A DNA stretch of 64,000 nt from assembly GCF_001613005.1 (NCBI RefSeq), contig NZ_BDBN01000006.1:161763-225762 (forward strand). Reading direction: 5' to 3'. A program made the position numbers and the translations under genes. This stretch comes from Nocardia nova NBRC 15556 (lineage in GTDB: Bacteria > Actinomycetota > Actinomycetes > Mycobacteriales > Mycobacteriaceae). Of this stretch, positions 14,986-23,085 are shown in pieces; the stretch's first letter is position 1; the number at the start of each line of letters is the position of its first letter. The notes below the pieces were generated by a model. It was given only the letters and a program-made list of their open reading frames with translations. It did not search any database and had not been told where the DNA came from.

Positions 14986-15693
14986 TCAGGATCCGATCAA
15001 CGCGTATATCGACGCCGGTGATCCCGACCCGCCCTCGGTGACGAATCCGCCCACGACGACGGTGAAGTCCCGAGCCGGCAGATCCGCCAGGTGGGCGAGG
15101 ATTTCGAGGCTGAGGCGGTGTTCGCGGTACAACAGCTTCGATACCCGATAGCTGTCGTCGGTGCCGATATCGGGGCTGAAGGCGTCGGTGCCGAGGGCGC
15201 CGCGCCGGCCGAGTACGCCGTGGTCGAGCAGCCAGTGCACCGCCGCCACCGAGAACCCGGGGTGATGCATGCGGCCCTGCGCATCGACCGACGCGAAAGC
15301 GTCGGTGCCCCAGTATCTTTCCCAGCCGGTGCGCAGGAGGACAGCGGCCTCGGCGGGGAAGGGGCCGTGCCGTTGCTGCCATTCGAGCAGATCGTCGACC
15401 GTCACCGCGTAATCGCGATCGTGTTCGGCCCGCGCGCTGATATCGATCCGGACGCCGGGCAGGACGAAATCCTCGGGATCGAGCCGATCGGCCGTCGCCG
15501 CACCGGCGGTGAAGTGGGCCGGTGCGCCCCAATGGGTTCCGGTGTGTTCGCCGACGGTGACCGCCTGCAGGTGGAAGCCGTGGTCGTCGAGTGTGGCGAT
15601 GGTGTCGATCCGCGGCGCGGGATCGCCGGGGAACACCGATACGACCTCGGCGGACAGTGGATGCGACAGGTTCCGCACGTCCGAATACGCCAT
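14986..15693 (-). CDS. Cyclase-family (KynB-like) hydrolase with altered metal motif
   Basis: A 235-residue member of the cyclase/kynurenine-formamidase-like family, metal-dependent amidohydrolases or cyclases. The family signature HxGTHxDxPxHF appears here as HTGTHWGAPAHF with His50, His54 and His60 present but Gly56 where the metal-binding Asp normally sits. The rest, including LLRTGWERYWG and TDAFSPDIG, is typical. Start ATG 15693 follows GGGAGGCG. A terminator at 15757-15790 isolates it from the P450 pair upstream. It may use a modified metal site or a different chemistry. Confidence 0.8.
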   Translation of the reverse strand: MAYSDVRNLSHPLSAEVVSVFPGDPAPRIDTIATLDDHGFHLQAVTVGEHTGTHWGAPAHFTAGAATADRLDPEDFVLPGVRIDISARAEHDRDYAVTVDDLLEWQQRHGPFPAEAAVLLRTGWERYWGTDAFASVDAQGRMHHPGFSVAAVHWLLDHGVLGRRGALGTDAFSPDIGTDDSYRVSKLLYREHRLSLEILAHLADLPARDFTVVVGGFVTEGGSGSPASIYALIGS

Positions 15694-15756
15694 CGGTTCG
15701 CCTCCCGGTGTGGCACTGCCCGGTCCTACGCCGCCCGCACGAGATCCCACAGTAGG

Positions 15757-15790
15757 CGGTTCCGCGCCGACGAGCGCCGGCGCGGAACCG
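15757..15790 (-). terminator. Strong hairpin terminator behind the P450 pair
   Basis: Perfect 12-bp stem CGGTTCCGCGCC / GGCGCGGAACCG with a 10-base loop, six bases past the stop of the P450 at 15797. It ends the two-gene P450 operon. Confidence 0.75.
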
Positions 15791-15796
15791 GCCGAA

Positions 15797-17014
15797 CTAT
15801 CGCAGGTATACCGGAACCGAGATGTGCCCGTTGGAGATGAAACTGCCCAGCGGCTTCAGCTCGGACGGATCGACCGCGAGCCGCAGATCCGGGAAGCGTT
15901 CGAAGAGCGCCGGCAGCGCGATCGCGGCCTCCATCCGTGCCAGGGGAGCGCCCAGGCAGTGGTGCGCACCGTGGCCGAAGGCGAGGTGCTCCTTGTTCGC
16001 CCGATGGACGTCGAACTCGGCGGTGGTCTCGCCGTGCACCTTCGGATCGCGGCACGCCGCACCGTAGGAGGCGAGAATCGCCTCACCCTTCGGAATCCGG
16101 ATCTCGCCGACCTCGATGTCCTCGACGGCATAGCGCAACGGCAGATGCGCGACCGGCGCCTGGTAGCGCAGCGTCTCCTCCACCAGCTCCGCCCACGGCA
16201 CCCGGCCCTCGATCACATCGGCGCGCTGCTCCGGGTGGGTGAGCAGTGCCACGATGGCCTGATCGATCAGGTTGAGCGTGGTCTCGTGGCCGGCGTTGAT
16301 CACCAGCATCAGGGTGTCGACGAGTTCGGTCTCCGAGAGCTGGGCGCCGTCCTCGTTGCGGGTCGCGATCAGCACACTGGTGATGTCGTCGCCCGGGTTC
16401 TCCCGGCGGAACGCCACCAATTCACCGATCAGCCGGCCCATTTCGATGAAGTTCGCCTGCGCCTGCTCCGGTGTGAACGAGGTGTCGAAGAAGCCGTCGA
16501 CACAGGCGTGGATGGCCGAGTCCAGATGATCGGGCACCCCCAGCAGTTCGCTGATCACCCGGATCGGCACCGGGTAGGCGTAGTTCGGGCGCAGGTCCAC
16601 GATCTCCCCGGGCGCGGTCGCGCTCAACCGCTCGAGCAGATCCGCCACGATCGCCTCGATCCGCGGGCGCATCGCGGTGGTGCGCCGGTGCGTGAACGCC
16701 GGCGCGACCAGTTTGCGCAGTCGCCGATGCTCGGTGCCATAGGCGGTGAACATGTTCTGCGCCGCCACCCACGGTTGCAGCGGCCACGACTCGTTGATGT
16801 CACCGTTGATATAGGCCGACCAGTGCCGGCGCGGATCCTTGGACACGCGCGGATCCGACAGCAGATTCTTCAACACGACCGCATCGGTCACCGACCAGGC
16901 CGGCACCCCGCCCGGCAACTCCACCAGCGCCACGGGACCGCGTTCCCGGATGCGCTCGTTCTCGGCGTGGATATCGGCGCCGGTCAGATCGAGCACCAGT
17001 GGTTCCTGCTTCAT
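15797..17014 (-). CDS. Cytochrome P450 (bacterial class I, CYP154/CYP107-like)
   Basis: A 405-residue soluble P450. All core motifs are present: the I-helix AGHETT oxygen-activating segment, EETLR (ExxR) in the K-helix, and the heme-binding loop FGHGAHHCLGAPLAR with Cys353. Bacterial P450s of this type hydroxylate small lipophiles with electrons from ferredoxin and a reductase, and neither partner gene is nearby. It follows the unusual P450 at 17025 by 10 nt and must be co-transcribed. The pairing echoes the CYP154-CYP157 tandems known in Streptomyces. Confidence 0.92.
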   Translation of the reverse strand: MKQEPLVLDLTGADIHAENERIRERGPVALVELPGGVPAWSVTDAVVLKNLLSDPRVSKDPRRHWSAYINGDINESWPLQPWVAAQNMFTAYGTEHRRLRKLVAPAFTHRRTTAMRPRIEAIVADLLERLSATAPGEIVDLRPNYAYPVPIRVISELLGVPDHLDSAIHACVDGFFDTSFTPEQAQANFIEMGRLIGELVAFRRENPGDDITSVLIATRNEDGAQLSETELVDTLMLVINAGHETTLNLIDQAIVALLTHPEQRADVIEGRVPWAELVEETLRYQAPVAHLPLRYAVEDIEVGEIRIPKGEAILASYGAACRDPKVHGETTAEFDVHRANKEHLAFGHGAHHCLGAPLARMEAAIALPALFERFPDLRLAVDPSELKPLGSFISNGHISVPVYLR

Positions 17015-17024
17015 CGGAAGCTCC

Positions 17025-18305
17025 TTACAGCAAATTCAACGGAGGAGATGCGGGGAAGGTGACCGGTAGCGCTGCCATCGCACGGTGGAACGGGCCGGGG
17101 CGCCAGGTGATTTCGCTCGGCTCGATGGCCAGGCGCATCTCCGGCAGCGCGTCGAGCAGCTGGTCGATCGCGTCCTGCACCACCAGGTAGGCCACCGAAC
17201 GGGCCGGGCAGGCGTGCGGTCCGGCGCTCCAGGCCAGATGCGAGCGGTTGCCGGTGCGGTCGCCGCCGGCGATGACCGGATCGTTGTTGCACGCGGACAG
17301 GCTGATGACCACCGGCTGATGCGCGGGCAGCCAGGCGTTGTCGATCAGGATGGGCTGGCGCGGATAGCTGATCGAGAAGTTCGCCATCGGCGGATCCTTG
17401 AACAACACCTCGTCCAGCGCGTCGCGGGTGGAGAGGCTGCCGCCGAGCATGCCGCCGCCGAACCGGTCGTCGGTGATCATCAGCAGCAGGGTGTTGGCGA
17501 TCAGGTTCTGCTGGGGCTCGATGCCGGCGCCGTAGAAGCTGATCAGGTTGTAGAGCATCTCCTCGTCGCTGAGGTTGGCCGGGTGGTGGGCCAGCCGCGA
17601 GGTGACGTCGTCGCCGGGTTCGGCGCGGCGCAGGTGGATCAGCTCCATCAGCGCCTGGCTCAGATGTTCCATACCCCAGGCCGCGTTCACGGTGTCGAAC
17701 AGCGCCGCCATACCGGTGGCCACGCGCTGACCCAGCTCGGCCGAACATCCCACCATGCGATTCAGCGATTCGAAGACCAGCGGGAAGGCATACTGCGACA
17801 CCAGATCCGCCGATCCGGCCTCACAGAAGCTGTTGATCAGCGGGATCGCGATCTTCTCCACCGTGCTGTGCAGCGCGTGCAGGTCGATACCGTCGACGGC
17901 CGCCGTATAGGCCTGCCGGTAGCGCAGGTGGACGTTGCCCGCGTTGCGCAGCGCGTTCGGATACCACTGCATCATCGGCCGCACCGGGCAGTCCTCGGGA
18001 ATCGTGTCCTGCCACGCCCGCGGGTCGGCGGGGAAGTGCTCGGGATCGTTGAGGATCCGCAACGCGGTGTGGTAGCCGATCACCAGCGTGGCCGGGACGC
18101 CGGGGGACAACTCGATCGGGACCAGCGAACCGTAGCGCCGGCGCATCTCCCGATACTTGGCGTGCGGATCGGCGGCGAATTCCGGTGTGTCCAGCAGGAT
18201 CCGGGGGCCGTCGGTGTCGACCGGGGAACCCATGTGCTGGACCGGGCAGGTGGCGGGACCGCCCGCGCCGGGCAGTGCGGACAGTGCAGAACGTGGTGTG
18301 GTCAA
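17025..18305 (-). CDS. Atypical cytochrome P450 lacking ExxR (CYP157-like)
   Basis: A 426-residue P450-fold protein. The heme loop is AWSAGPHACPARS with Cys366, typical of CYP156/157 members. The K-helix has DEVLFKDPP (Phe302) where the ExxR arginine should be, and the I-helix reads YGAGIEPQQN without the acid-threonine pair. ExxR-less CYP157 proteins occur beside CYP154 genes in Streptomyces, several in conservon loci; no conservon kinase or roadblock genes are visible here. The start is uncertain: TTG 18305 with GGAG upstream keeps the CPVQH N-terminus typical of the group, ATG 18233 is the alternative. Confidence 0.82.
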   Translation of the reverse strand: MTTPRSALSALPGAGGPATCPVQHMGSPVDTDGPRILLDTPEFAADPHAKYREMRRRYGSLVPIELSPGVPATLVIGYHTALRILNDPEHFPADPRAWQDTIPEDCPVRPMMQWYPNALRNAGNVHLRYRQAYTAAVDGIDLHALHSTVEKIAIPLINSFCEAGSADLVSQYAFPLVFESLNRMVGCSAELGQRVATGMAALFDTVNAAWGMEHLSQALMELIHLRRAEPGDDVTSRLAHHPANLSDEEMLYNLISFYGAGIEPQQNLIANTLLLMITDDRFGGGMLGGSLSTRDALDEVLFKDPPMANFSISYPRQPILIDNAWLPAHQPVVISLSACNNDPVIAGGDRTGNRSHLAWSAGPHACPARSVAYLVVQDAIDQLLDALPEMRLAIEPSEITWRPGPFHRAMAALPVTFPASPPLNLL

Positions 18306-18620
18306 AAGATGTGACTCCAGAGAATGAACTGTCGAGCGCGACGAAGAATTCCGCTGTCGGTATGGTCCTACCTGTCGGTATGGTCCTACAGCGTCACCCC
18401 ACATCTGTTGTAGGACAAGAGGCTTGGTTAGCCGCCCGGCCGGACATCCGTAACCGGACTGTCGACCAGGGTAGCAGGAACGTGCCGAACTCTCTGTCCG
18501 TCTTCCACTCTCGGTTCGCCGGGGCGGACCGGGCCGGTGAACCACGGTGAAACACCTTGTGAGCGGGCATATTCACACCGGTTCCACCGAACTGTCGGTG
18601 TGATGTGCTTGCATACCAGC
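18306..18620. other. 315-bp divergent intergenic region
   Basis: Non-coding gap between the P450 pair and the DinB-like gene. It holds the 18-bp tandem repeat at 18354-18389 and an inverted GTAGGAC at 18410-18416. I see no further gene or RNA structure in it. Confidence 0.6.
18354..18389. repeat. Exact tandem 18-bp repeat, candidate regulatory site
   Basis: CTGTCGGTATGGTCCTAC occurs twice with no gap (18354-18371, 18372-18389), and GTAGGAC, the complement of its last seven bases, follows at 18410-18416. It lies 50-110 bp upstream of the P450 pair start, so an activator or repressor site is likely. Two copies are too few for a CRISPR. Confidence 0.6.
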
Positions 18621-19133
18621 ATGACGAGCACCGATCTGCTGGTAGACGCCTTCGGACGGATCAAGGAGAACGTGCATGGCGCGGTCGCCGGGCTCACCCA
18701 GGAGGAACTGGCCGCGCGGCTGGATCCGGGGGCCAATTCCATCGCCTGGCTGATCTGGCATCTGACCCGCGTGCAGGACGACCATGTCGCCGACGTGGCC
18801 GGCACCGAACAGGTGTGGACGGCGGCCGGCTGGGTTCGCCGCTTCGATCTGCCCTTCGACGAATCAGCGACCGGATACGGCGATGGTCCCGACGCGGTGG
18901 CGGCCCTCGACGGTGTTCCGGCCGAGTCGCTGCTGGGCTATCACGACGCCGTCCACGACCGCACCGTCGAGTACGTCCGCACTCTCACCGACGCCGACCT
19001 GCCGCGGATCGTCGACACCCGCTGGGATCCGCCGGTGACCCTCGGCGTGCGGCTGATCAGCGTGGTCGACGACGACATCCAGCATTCCGGGCAGGCGGCG
19101 TTCATCCGCGGGGTGCTGCTGCGCCGTCGCTAA
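18621..19133 (+). CDS. DinB/YfiT-fold protein (mycothiol-transferase-like, DUF664)
   Basis: A 170-residue four-helix-bundle protein of the DinB superfamily. The pattern is typical: LIWHLTRVQDDHV in helix 2 gives the first metal His, then YHDAVHDRTVEYV, then VVDDDIQHSGQAAFIRGVL with the last metal His. In actinobacteria many of these are mycothiol-dependent S-transferases for detoxification. ATG 18621 is chosen; upstream codons are non-homologous. Its end overlaps the end of the converging fusion gene by four bases. Confidence 0.82.
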   Translation: MTSTDLLVDAFGRIKENVHGAVAGLTQEELAARLDPGANSIAWLIWHLTRVQDDHVADVAGTEQVWTAAGWVRRFDLPFDESATGYGDGPDAVAALDGVPAESLLGYHDAVHDRTVEYVRTLTDADLPRIVDTRWDPPVTLGVRLISVVDDDIQHSGQAAFIRGVLLRRR

Positions 19134-21742
19134 CGCCGGTGCAGGGTCACCGGAATCGCGGAGGGTGAGAGGACGAAGTCGCGGTTCGAGGCCCGCACGA
19201 CGTAGGCCGGATCCGGCTCGGGTTGCCACCGGGCCAGCAGTGCCGCCGAGGCCAGCGTGATCTCCAGCAGCGCGAAATGATCGCCCAGGCAGCGCCGGCG
19301 ACCGACGCCGAAGGACAGGTTCGCCTGCTTGTCGATCTCGCCGGTGCGGTCCGGCGACCAGCGGTCGGGATCGAAGGCCTCGGGATTCGGGAAGTGGCGC
19401 GGGTCGTGCTGGACCAGATACGGGCTGAACATGATGGCGGTGCCGTCGGGAATGGTGAGTCCACCGACGGTCACCGGCCCCGACGCGTTACCGGCGCTGA
19501 TCCACGGCCCCCAGAACCGAAGAGTCTCCGAGACAACCTGTTTCAGGTAGGTGAGCTCGGCGATATGCTCCGCGCGCACCGGGCCGGCGCCCACCACCTC
19601 GTCGAGTTCGGCACGTATCCGCTCGGCGATATCGGGGCGCCGCATCACCTCGTGCCACAGCCAGCCGGTGAGCGAGGCCATCGACCCCACCCCACCGGCC
19701 AGCATCAGGATGGCCTCGTCGATGATGTGCTCGTCCGACAGTCGCGCGCCGGTCTCGGGATCGGTATGGCGGATCAACGCCGACACCACGTCGTTGAAAT
19801 CCTCGTCGCGGCGGCGGTACTCGGCGATCGCGGCGCCGATCGCGGCACGCAGATGGTGTGCCTTGCGTTGCCAGCGTCGATTCGCGATCACCCGGAGGCG
19901 GCGGATCTGCGGCGGCAGCGCGGTGCGCAGAATGACCTGGCTCAGCAGCCACGGCACGTTGTCGCGAATCCGGCGGCGGGCCGTCTCGCTGAATTCGGCG
20001 GTGAACAACGTAGAGGACACCGTATCGAGGATCAGTCCGTGCGCCTCGTCCATCAGGTCGACCCGGCCACCGGCGGGCAGTGCGGCCGACCAGGTATCGG
20101 CCAATCCGGCCGCGGTGACCGTATATTCGGCGAGCCGGCTCTGCCGCAGCGCGGGCGCGATCATGCGCCGGCGCAGTTTGTGTTCGGCGCCGCGCAGCAC
20201 GTTCACCGAACCGCCCGCCACATCGGCGATCGCTTCCCGCAGGTCGTCGCGATTCAGTTCCGCGTCGCCGAGGCCGACCTCGCGTACCAGCTCAGGAGTG
20301 GTGAGCACATAGCCGGTTTTGCGGCCGAACCGGATGCGCACGATCGGGCCGAGGTCGGCGAGCGAGGTCACGAAACCCGGTGCGTCGCGCAGCGCGCGCA
20401 GGCTGTGGCCGATCAACGGCAGGGCGCCGGGCGCGGTGGGGACATCGGAGAGTCGTCGCGGCACCGGCGGCTGCGCGGCGGGCTCGGTATCGGCCCGTGC
20501 CTGCCGGTAGACCTCGACGATCGCGCCGATGCGGCCGGATTGTCGCACCGAATCCCGATGCCCGGCCATCTCGGCGCGCATCGCGAGCAGCTCGGCGCGA
20601 TCTGTCGCCAGCCGGGCGATCACATCCGCCAGTGCTGCGGGGGAGGTGTCGTCGGCGCGCAGACCGCCGCCCGCCGGGATGGATTCGGCCAGGTCCGGAT
20701 CGCAGTACAGCACGGGCAGCCCGGTGGCGATCGCCTCCAGCAGGACCATGCCTTGGGTGTCGAAACCCCACGACGGAAACAGCAGGGCGTCCGCTGCGGC
20801 CATGGCGTCGAGGCATTGCTCCTGAGAAACCCTGCCGTGCAGAGTGATTCGGTCCGCGAGGCCGTATTCGGCGACCACCGCGGCGGCGCGATCGAACAGT
20901 TCACCCTCGCCGTACACGTCGAGGGTGCAGTCGGGGACGCGGCGCACCGCGTCGATCGATTCGAGCAGTCGCTTCTCCGCGGAGAGCCGGCCGCACCAGA
21001 TCAACCGCAGCGGGCCGTCGGCGTCGCGCTCGACCGGGCGCCGGTTGTCGACGAGTGTGTCGTCGACGCCGTTGGACACGACCCGGATCGGCCGGGTGAG
21101 GCCGTGGCCGAGCAGCAGATCGGCGAAATGGCGGGTCGGTGCGATGACCCGGTCGGCGGCCTGCCCCTGACCCACGATGGTGTGCCACGCATGGCGGGCG
21201 GCCCGGCTCTGCGCGCCACGCGGCATCCGTGCGGGGTGGTTGACGAAGCGGCCGTGCAGGATTCGCAGCGCCAGCGCGGAGAGGTAGGGCGCCGGTGCGG
21301 TGTGCTCGATGAAGGCGTCGTCGCGGCTCTGTGCGGTGTGTACGAGCGGAATCCGGTGCCGCCGTGCGGCTTTCATTCCCGAGATGGCGACCCCGTAGGT
21401 GGTGTGGGTGTGGACCAGATCGACCGGGCCGCGGGCGGCGAAGGCGGCATCGATCAGTGCGGCGTTGCGTGCGGTGGGCAGCACCATCGGGAAGCCGTTC
21501 ACCACCGCGCCGGCCAGCGGAGCCAGTTCGATCACCCCGTCGTCGGCTTCCGTAGCCGGGGACGGAGTGCCCGACAGTGGCGCCACGAACAGTGTCACCC
21601 GGTGCCCGGCGCGTTCGAGGCCGCGGCGCAGTGCCGCCACCGCGGTCTGCACCCCGCCCAGCGTCGCCGGGTGATAGTCCATGAACATGGCGATGTGCAC
21701 GCCCGGCACGTTACCCACGCGCCCGTTGGTTCGATATCCCAT
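19130..21742 (-). CDS. Glycosyltransferase (GT4)-cytochrome P450 fusion protein
   Basis: One uninterrupted frame of 870 residues. Residues ~15-415 are a GT-B, GT4-type glycosyltransferase: MDYHPATLGGVQTAV at the N-terminus, CGRLSAEKRLLESI (250-263), DVYGEGELF, and FDTQGMVLLEAIATGLPVL, an EX7E-like motif with Asp as first acid. Residues ~416-430 form a Pro/Ala linker. Residues ~431-870 are a complete P450: ETLR (739-742) and the heme loop SFGVGRRRCLG with Cys818. The I-helix AGGVGS (682-687) lacks the acid-alcohol pair. A GGGGACAC purine stretch precedes the ATG; GTG 21700 is an alternative start. Natural fusion, or joined neighbours, of a glycosylation-oxidation pathway. Confidence 0.9.
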   Translation of the reverse strand: MGYRTNGRVGNVPGVHIAMFMDYHPATLGGVQTAVAALRRGLERAGHRVTLFVAPLSGTPSPATEADDGVIELAPLAGAVVNGFPMVLPTARNAALIDAAFAARGPVDLVHTHTTYGVAISGMKAARRHRIPLVHTAQSRDDAFIEHTAPAPYLSALALRILHGRFVNHPARMPRGAQSRAARHAWHTIVGQGQAADRVIAPTRHFADLLLGHGLTRPIRVVSNGVDDTLVDNRRPVERDADGPLRLIWCGRLSAEKRLLESIDAVRRVPDCTLDVYGEGELFDRAAAVVAEYGLADRITLHGRVSQEQCLDAMAAADALLFPSWGFDTQGMVLLEAIATGLPVLYCDPDLAESIPAGGGLRADDTSPAALADVIARLATDRAELLAMRAEMAGHRDSVRQSGRIGAIVEVYRQARADTEPAAQPPVPRRLSDVPTAPGALPLIGHSLRALRDAPGFVTSLADLGPIVRIRFGRKTGYVLTTPELVREVGLGDAELNRDDLREAIADVAGGSVNVLRGAEHKLRRRMIAPALRQSRLAEYTVTAAGLADTWSAALPAGGRVDLMDEAHGLILDTVSSTLFTAEFSETARRRIRDNVPWLLSQVILRTALPPQIRRLRVIANRRWQRKAHHLRAAIGAAIAEYRRRDEDFNDVVSALIRHTDPETGARLSDEHIIDEAILMLAGGVGSMASLTGWLWHEVMRRPDIAERIRAELDEVVGAGPVRAEHIAELTYLKQVVSETLRFWGPWISAGNASGPVTVGGLTIPDGTAIMFSPYLVQHDPRHFPNPEAFDPDRWSPDRTGEIDKQANLSFGVGRRRCLGDHFALLEITLASAALLARWQPEPDPAYVVRASNRDFVLSPSAIPVTLHRR

Positions 21743-21807
21743 AGTGTCCCCATCGGGTTTCTCGGCCGAAAGTGTTGCGCTCTCGGGAAAAGGGGAGATA
21801 ACTCGAC

Positions 21808-23085
21808 ATGAGAATCGCCATTCCGCTGACCGGCACCCGCGGCGACGTGCAACCGGTGCTGGCCCTGGGGCTGGAATTGCGGCGCCGCGGCCACGACGTG
21901 GTGCTGGGCGCGCCGCCGAATCTGGTCGATTTCGCCTCCGCGGCCGGGCTCGCCGCGCGCGCCTGCGGGCCCGATGTGCAGCAGCTCTACAGCTCGGAGG
22001 CAGGGCAGCGCGCCCTCGCCGCGGGCAATACGCTGCGGCTGATGCAGCTGGTCGCCCGGCAGATGGCCGACTATGCCGATCGGATGAACCGCGAGGTGGT
22101 CGAGGTGTGCGCGGGCGCCGACCTGATCGTGGCCAGCACCGTCACCGAGGACCGCGCGTGCTCGGTCGCCGAGGCGATGGATGTGCCGCTGGTTAGCCTG
22201 CACTACTACCCGGCCCGGGCGAACGGGGCCTATCCGTTTCCGGGCGCGCTGCCGGCGACCTGGGCGCCGCCCGCTCCGGTGAATCGTGCGACGTGGGCGG
22301 TGGCGGAGAACCTGCGGCGGATCGTGTTCATGCGCTATCTGAACGATCTGCGCGGCATGCTCGGGTTGCCGAAATCGCGGGCGAGTATCGCGGCGGTGCT
22401 GGCCCGGCGGCGGGTCCCCGAGGTGCAGATCTACGATCCGGCACTGGTGCCCGGGCTGCCGGCGCAGTGGGACGGCCGGCGCCCGTTCACCGGCTTCCTG
22501 ACGCTGGATCAGCAGACCCGGCACGCGGTGGGCGAACTCGGCGACGACCACACCGACATCCTGTCCTGGGTGCGGGCGGGGGAGGCGCCGGTGTTCTTCG
22601 GATTCGGCAGTATGCCGATCAGCGATCCCGCCGCCGTCCTGGCCATGGTCGGTGAGGTGTCGCGGCGACTCGGGGTGCGAGCATTGGTGAGCGCGGGCTG
22701 GAGTGGTATGGAAACCGCTCGTACCCAGGGTGATTCGAGGGTGAAAGTGGTCGGCCCGTTCGCCTACGACCTCGTGTTCCCGCACTGTGCGGCCGCGGTG
22801 CATCACGGCGGGATAGGCACGTTGTTCGAAAGTCTGCGGGCCGGTCTGCCGACACTGGTGTGTTCGGTGTCGTTCGAACAGCCGATGTGGGGCGGGCAGG
22901 TGGATCGGCTCGGGCTCGGCGCACGCCTGCGTTTCACCGAGCTCACCACCGAACGACTCGTTCGCGGCGTGACCACGCTGCTGGAACCCGAACGTCGCGC
23001 CCGTGCACGGCAATTCGCGGCTACCCTGCGCACCGAGGGCGCCGCCGCCCATGCCGCCGATATCGTCGAGGCGGCAGCCCGGTGA
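21808..23085 (+). CDS. GT1-family glycosyltransferase (UGT/MGT-like)
   Basis: A 425-residue GT-B glycosyltransferase related to macrolide and sterol glycosyltransferases. The N-terminus IPLTGTRGDVQPVLALGLEL is the classic acceptor-domain start. The nucleotide-sugar motif is near the C-terminus: HHGGIGTLFESLRAGLPTL followed by SFEQPMWGGQV. Such enzymes move a sugar from an NDP-sugar to a lipid, polyketide or terpenoid. GGGGAGATAAC precedes the ATG. It is divergent from the GT4-P450 fusion (65 bp apart) and overlaps the permease gene by four bases. Confidence 0.9.
   Translation: MRIAIPLTGTRGDVQPVLALGLELRRRGHDVVLGAPPNLVDFASAAGLAARACGPDVQQLYSSEAGQRALAAGNTLRLMQLVARQMADYADRMNREVVEVCAGADLIVASTVTEDRACSVAEAMDVPLVSLHYYPARANGAYPFPGALPATWAPPAPVNRATWAVAENLRRIVFMRYLNDLRGMLGLPKSRASIAAVLARRRVPEVQIYDPALVPGLPAQWDGRRPFTGFLTLDQQTRHAVGELGDDHTDILSWVRAGEAPVFFGFGSMPISDPAAVLAMVGEVSRRLGVRALVSAGWSGMETARTQGDSRVKVVGPFAYDLVFPHCAAAVHHGGIGTLFESLRAGLPTLVCSVSFEQPMWGGQVDRLGLGARLRFTELTTERLVRGVTTLLEPERRARARQFAATLRTEGAAAHAADIVEAAAR

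Noticed and set aside
15797..18305. Conservon (cvn) locus
   Set aside because: The P450 pair fits, but no sensor kinase, roadblock, DUF742 or GTPase gene is nearby.
18354..18389. CRISPR array
   Set aside because: Only two contiguous 18-bp copies, no spacers and no cas genes.
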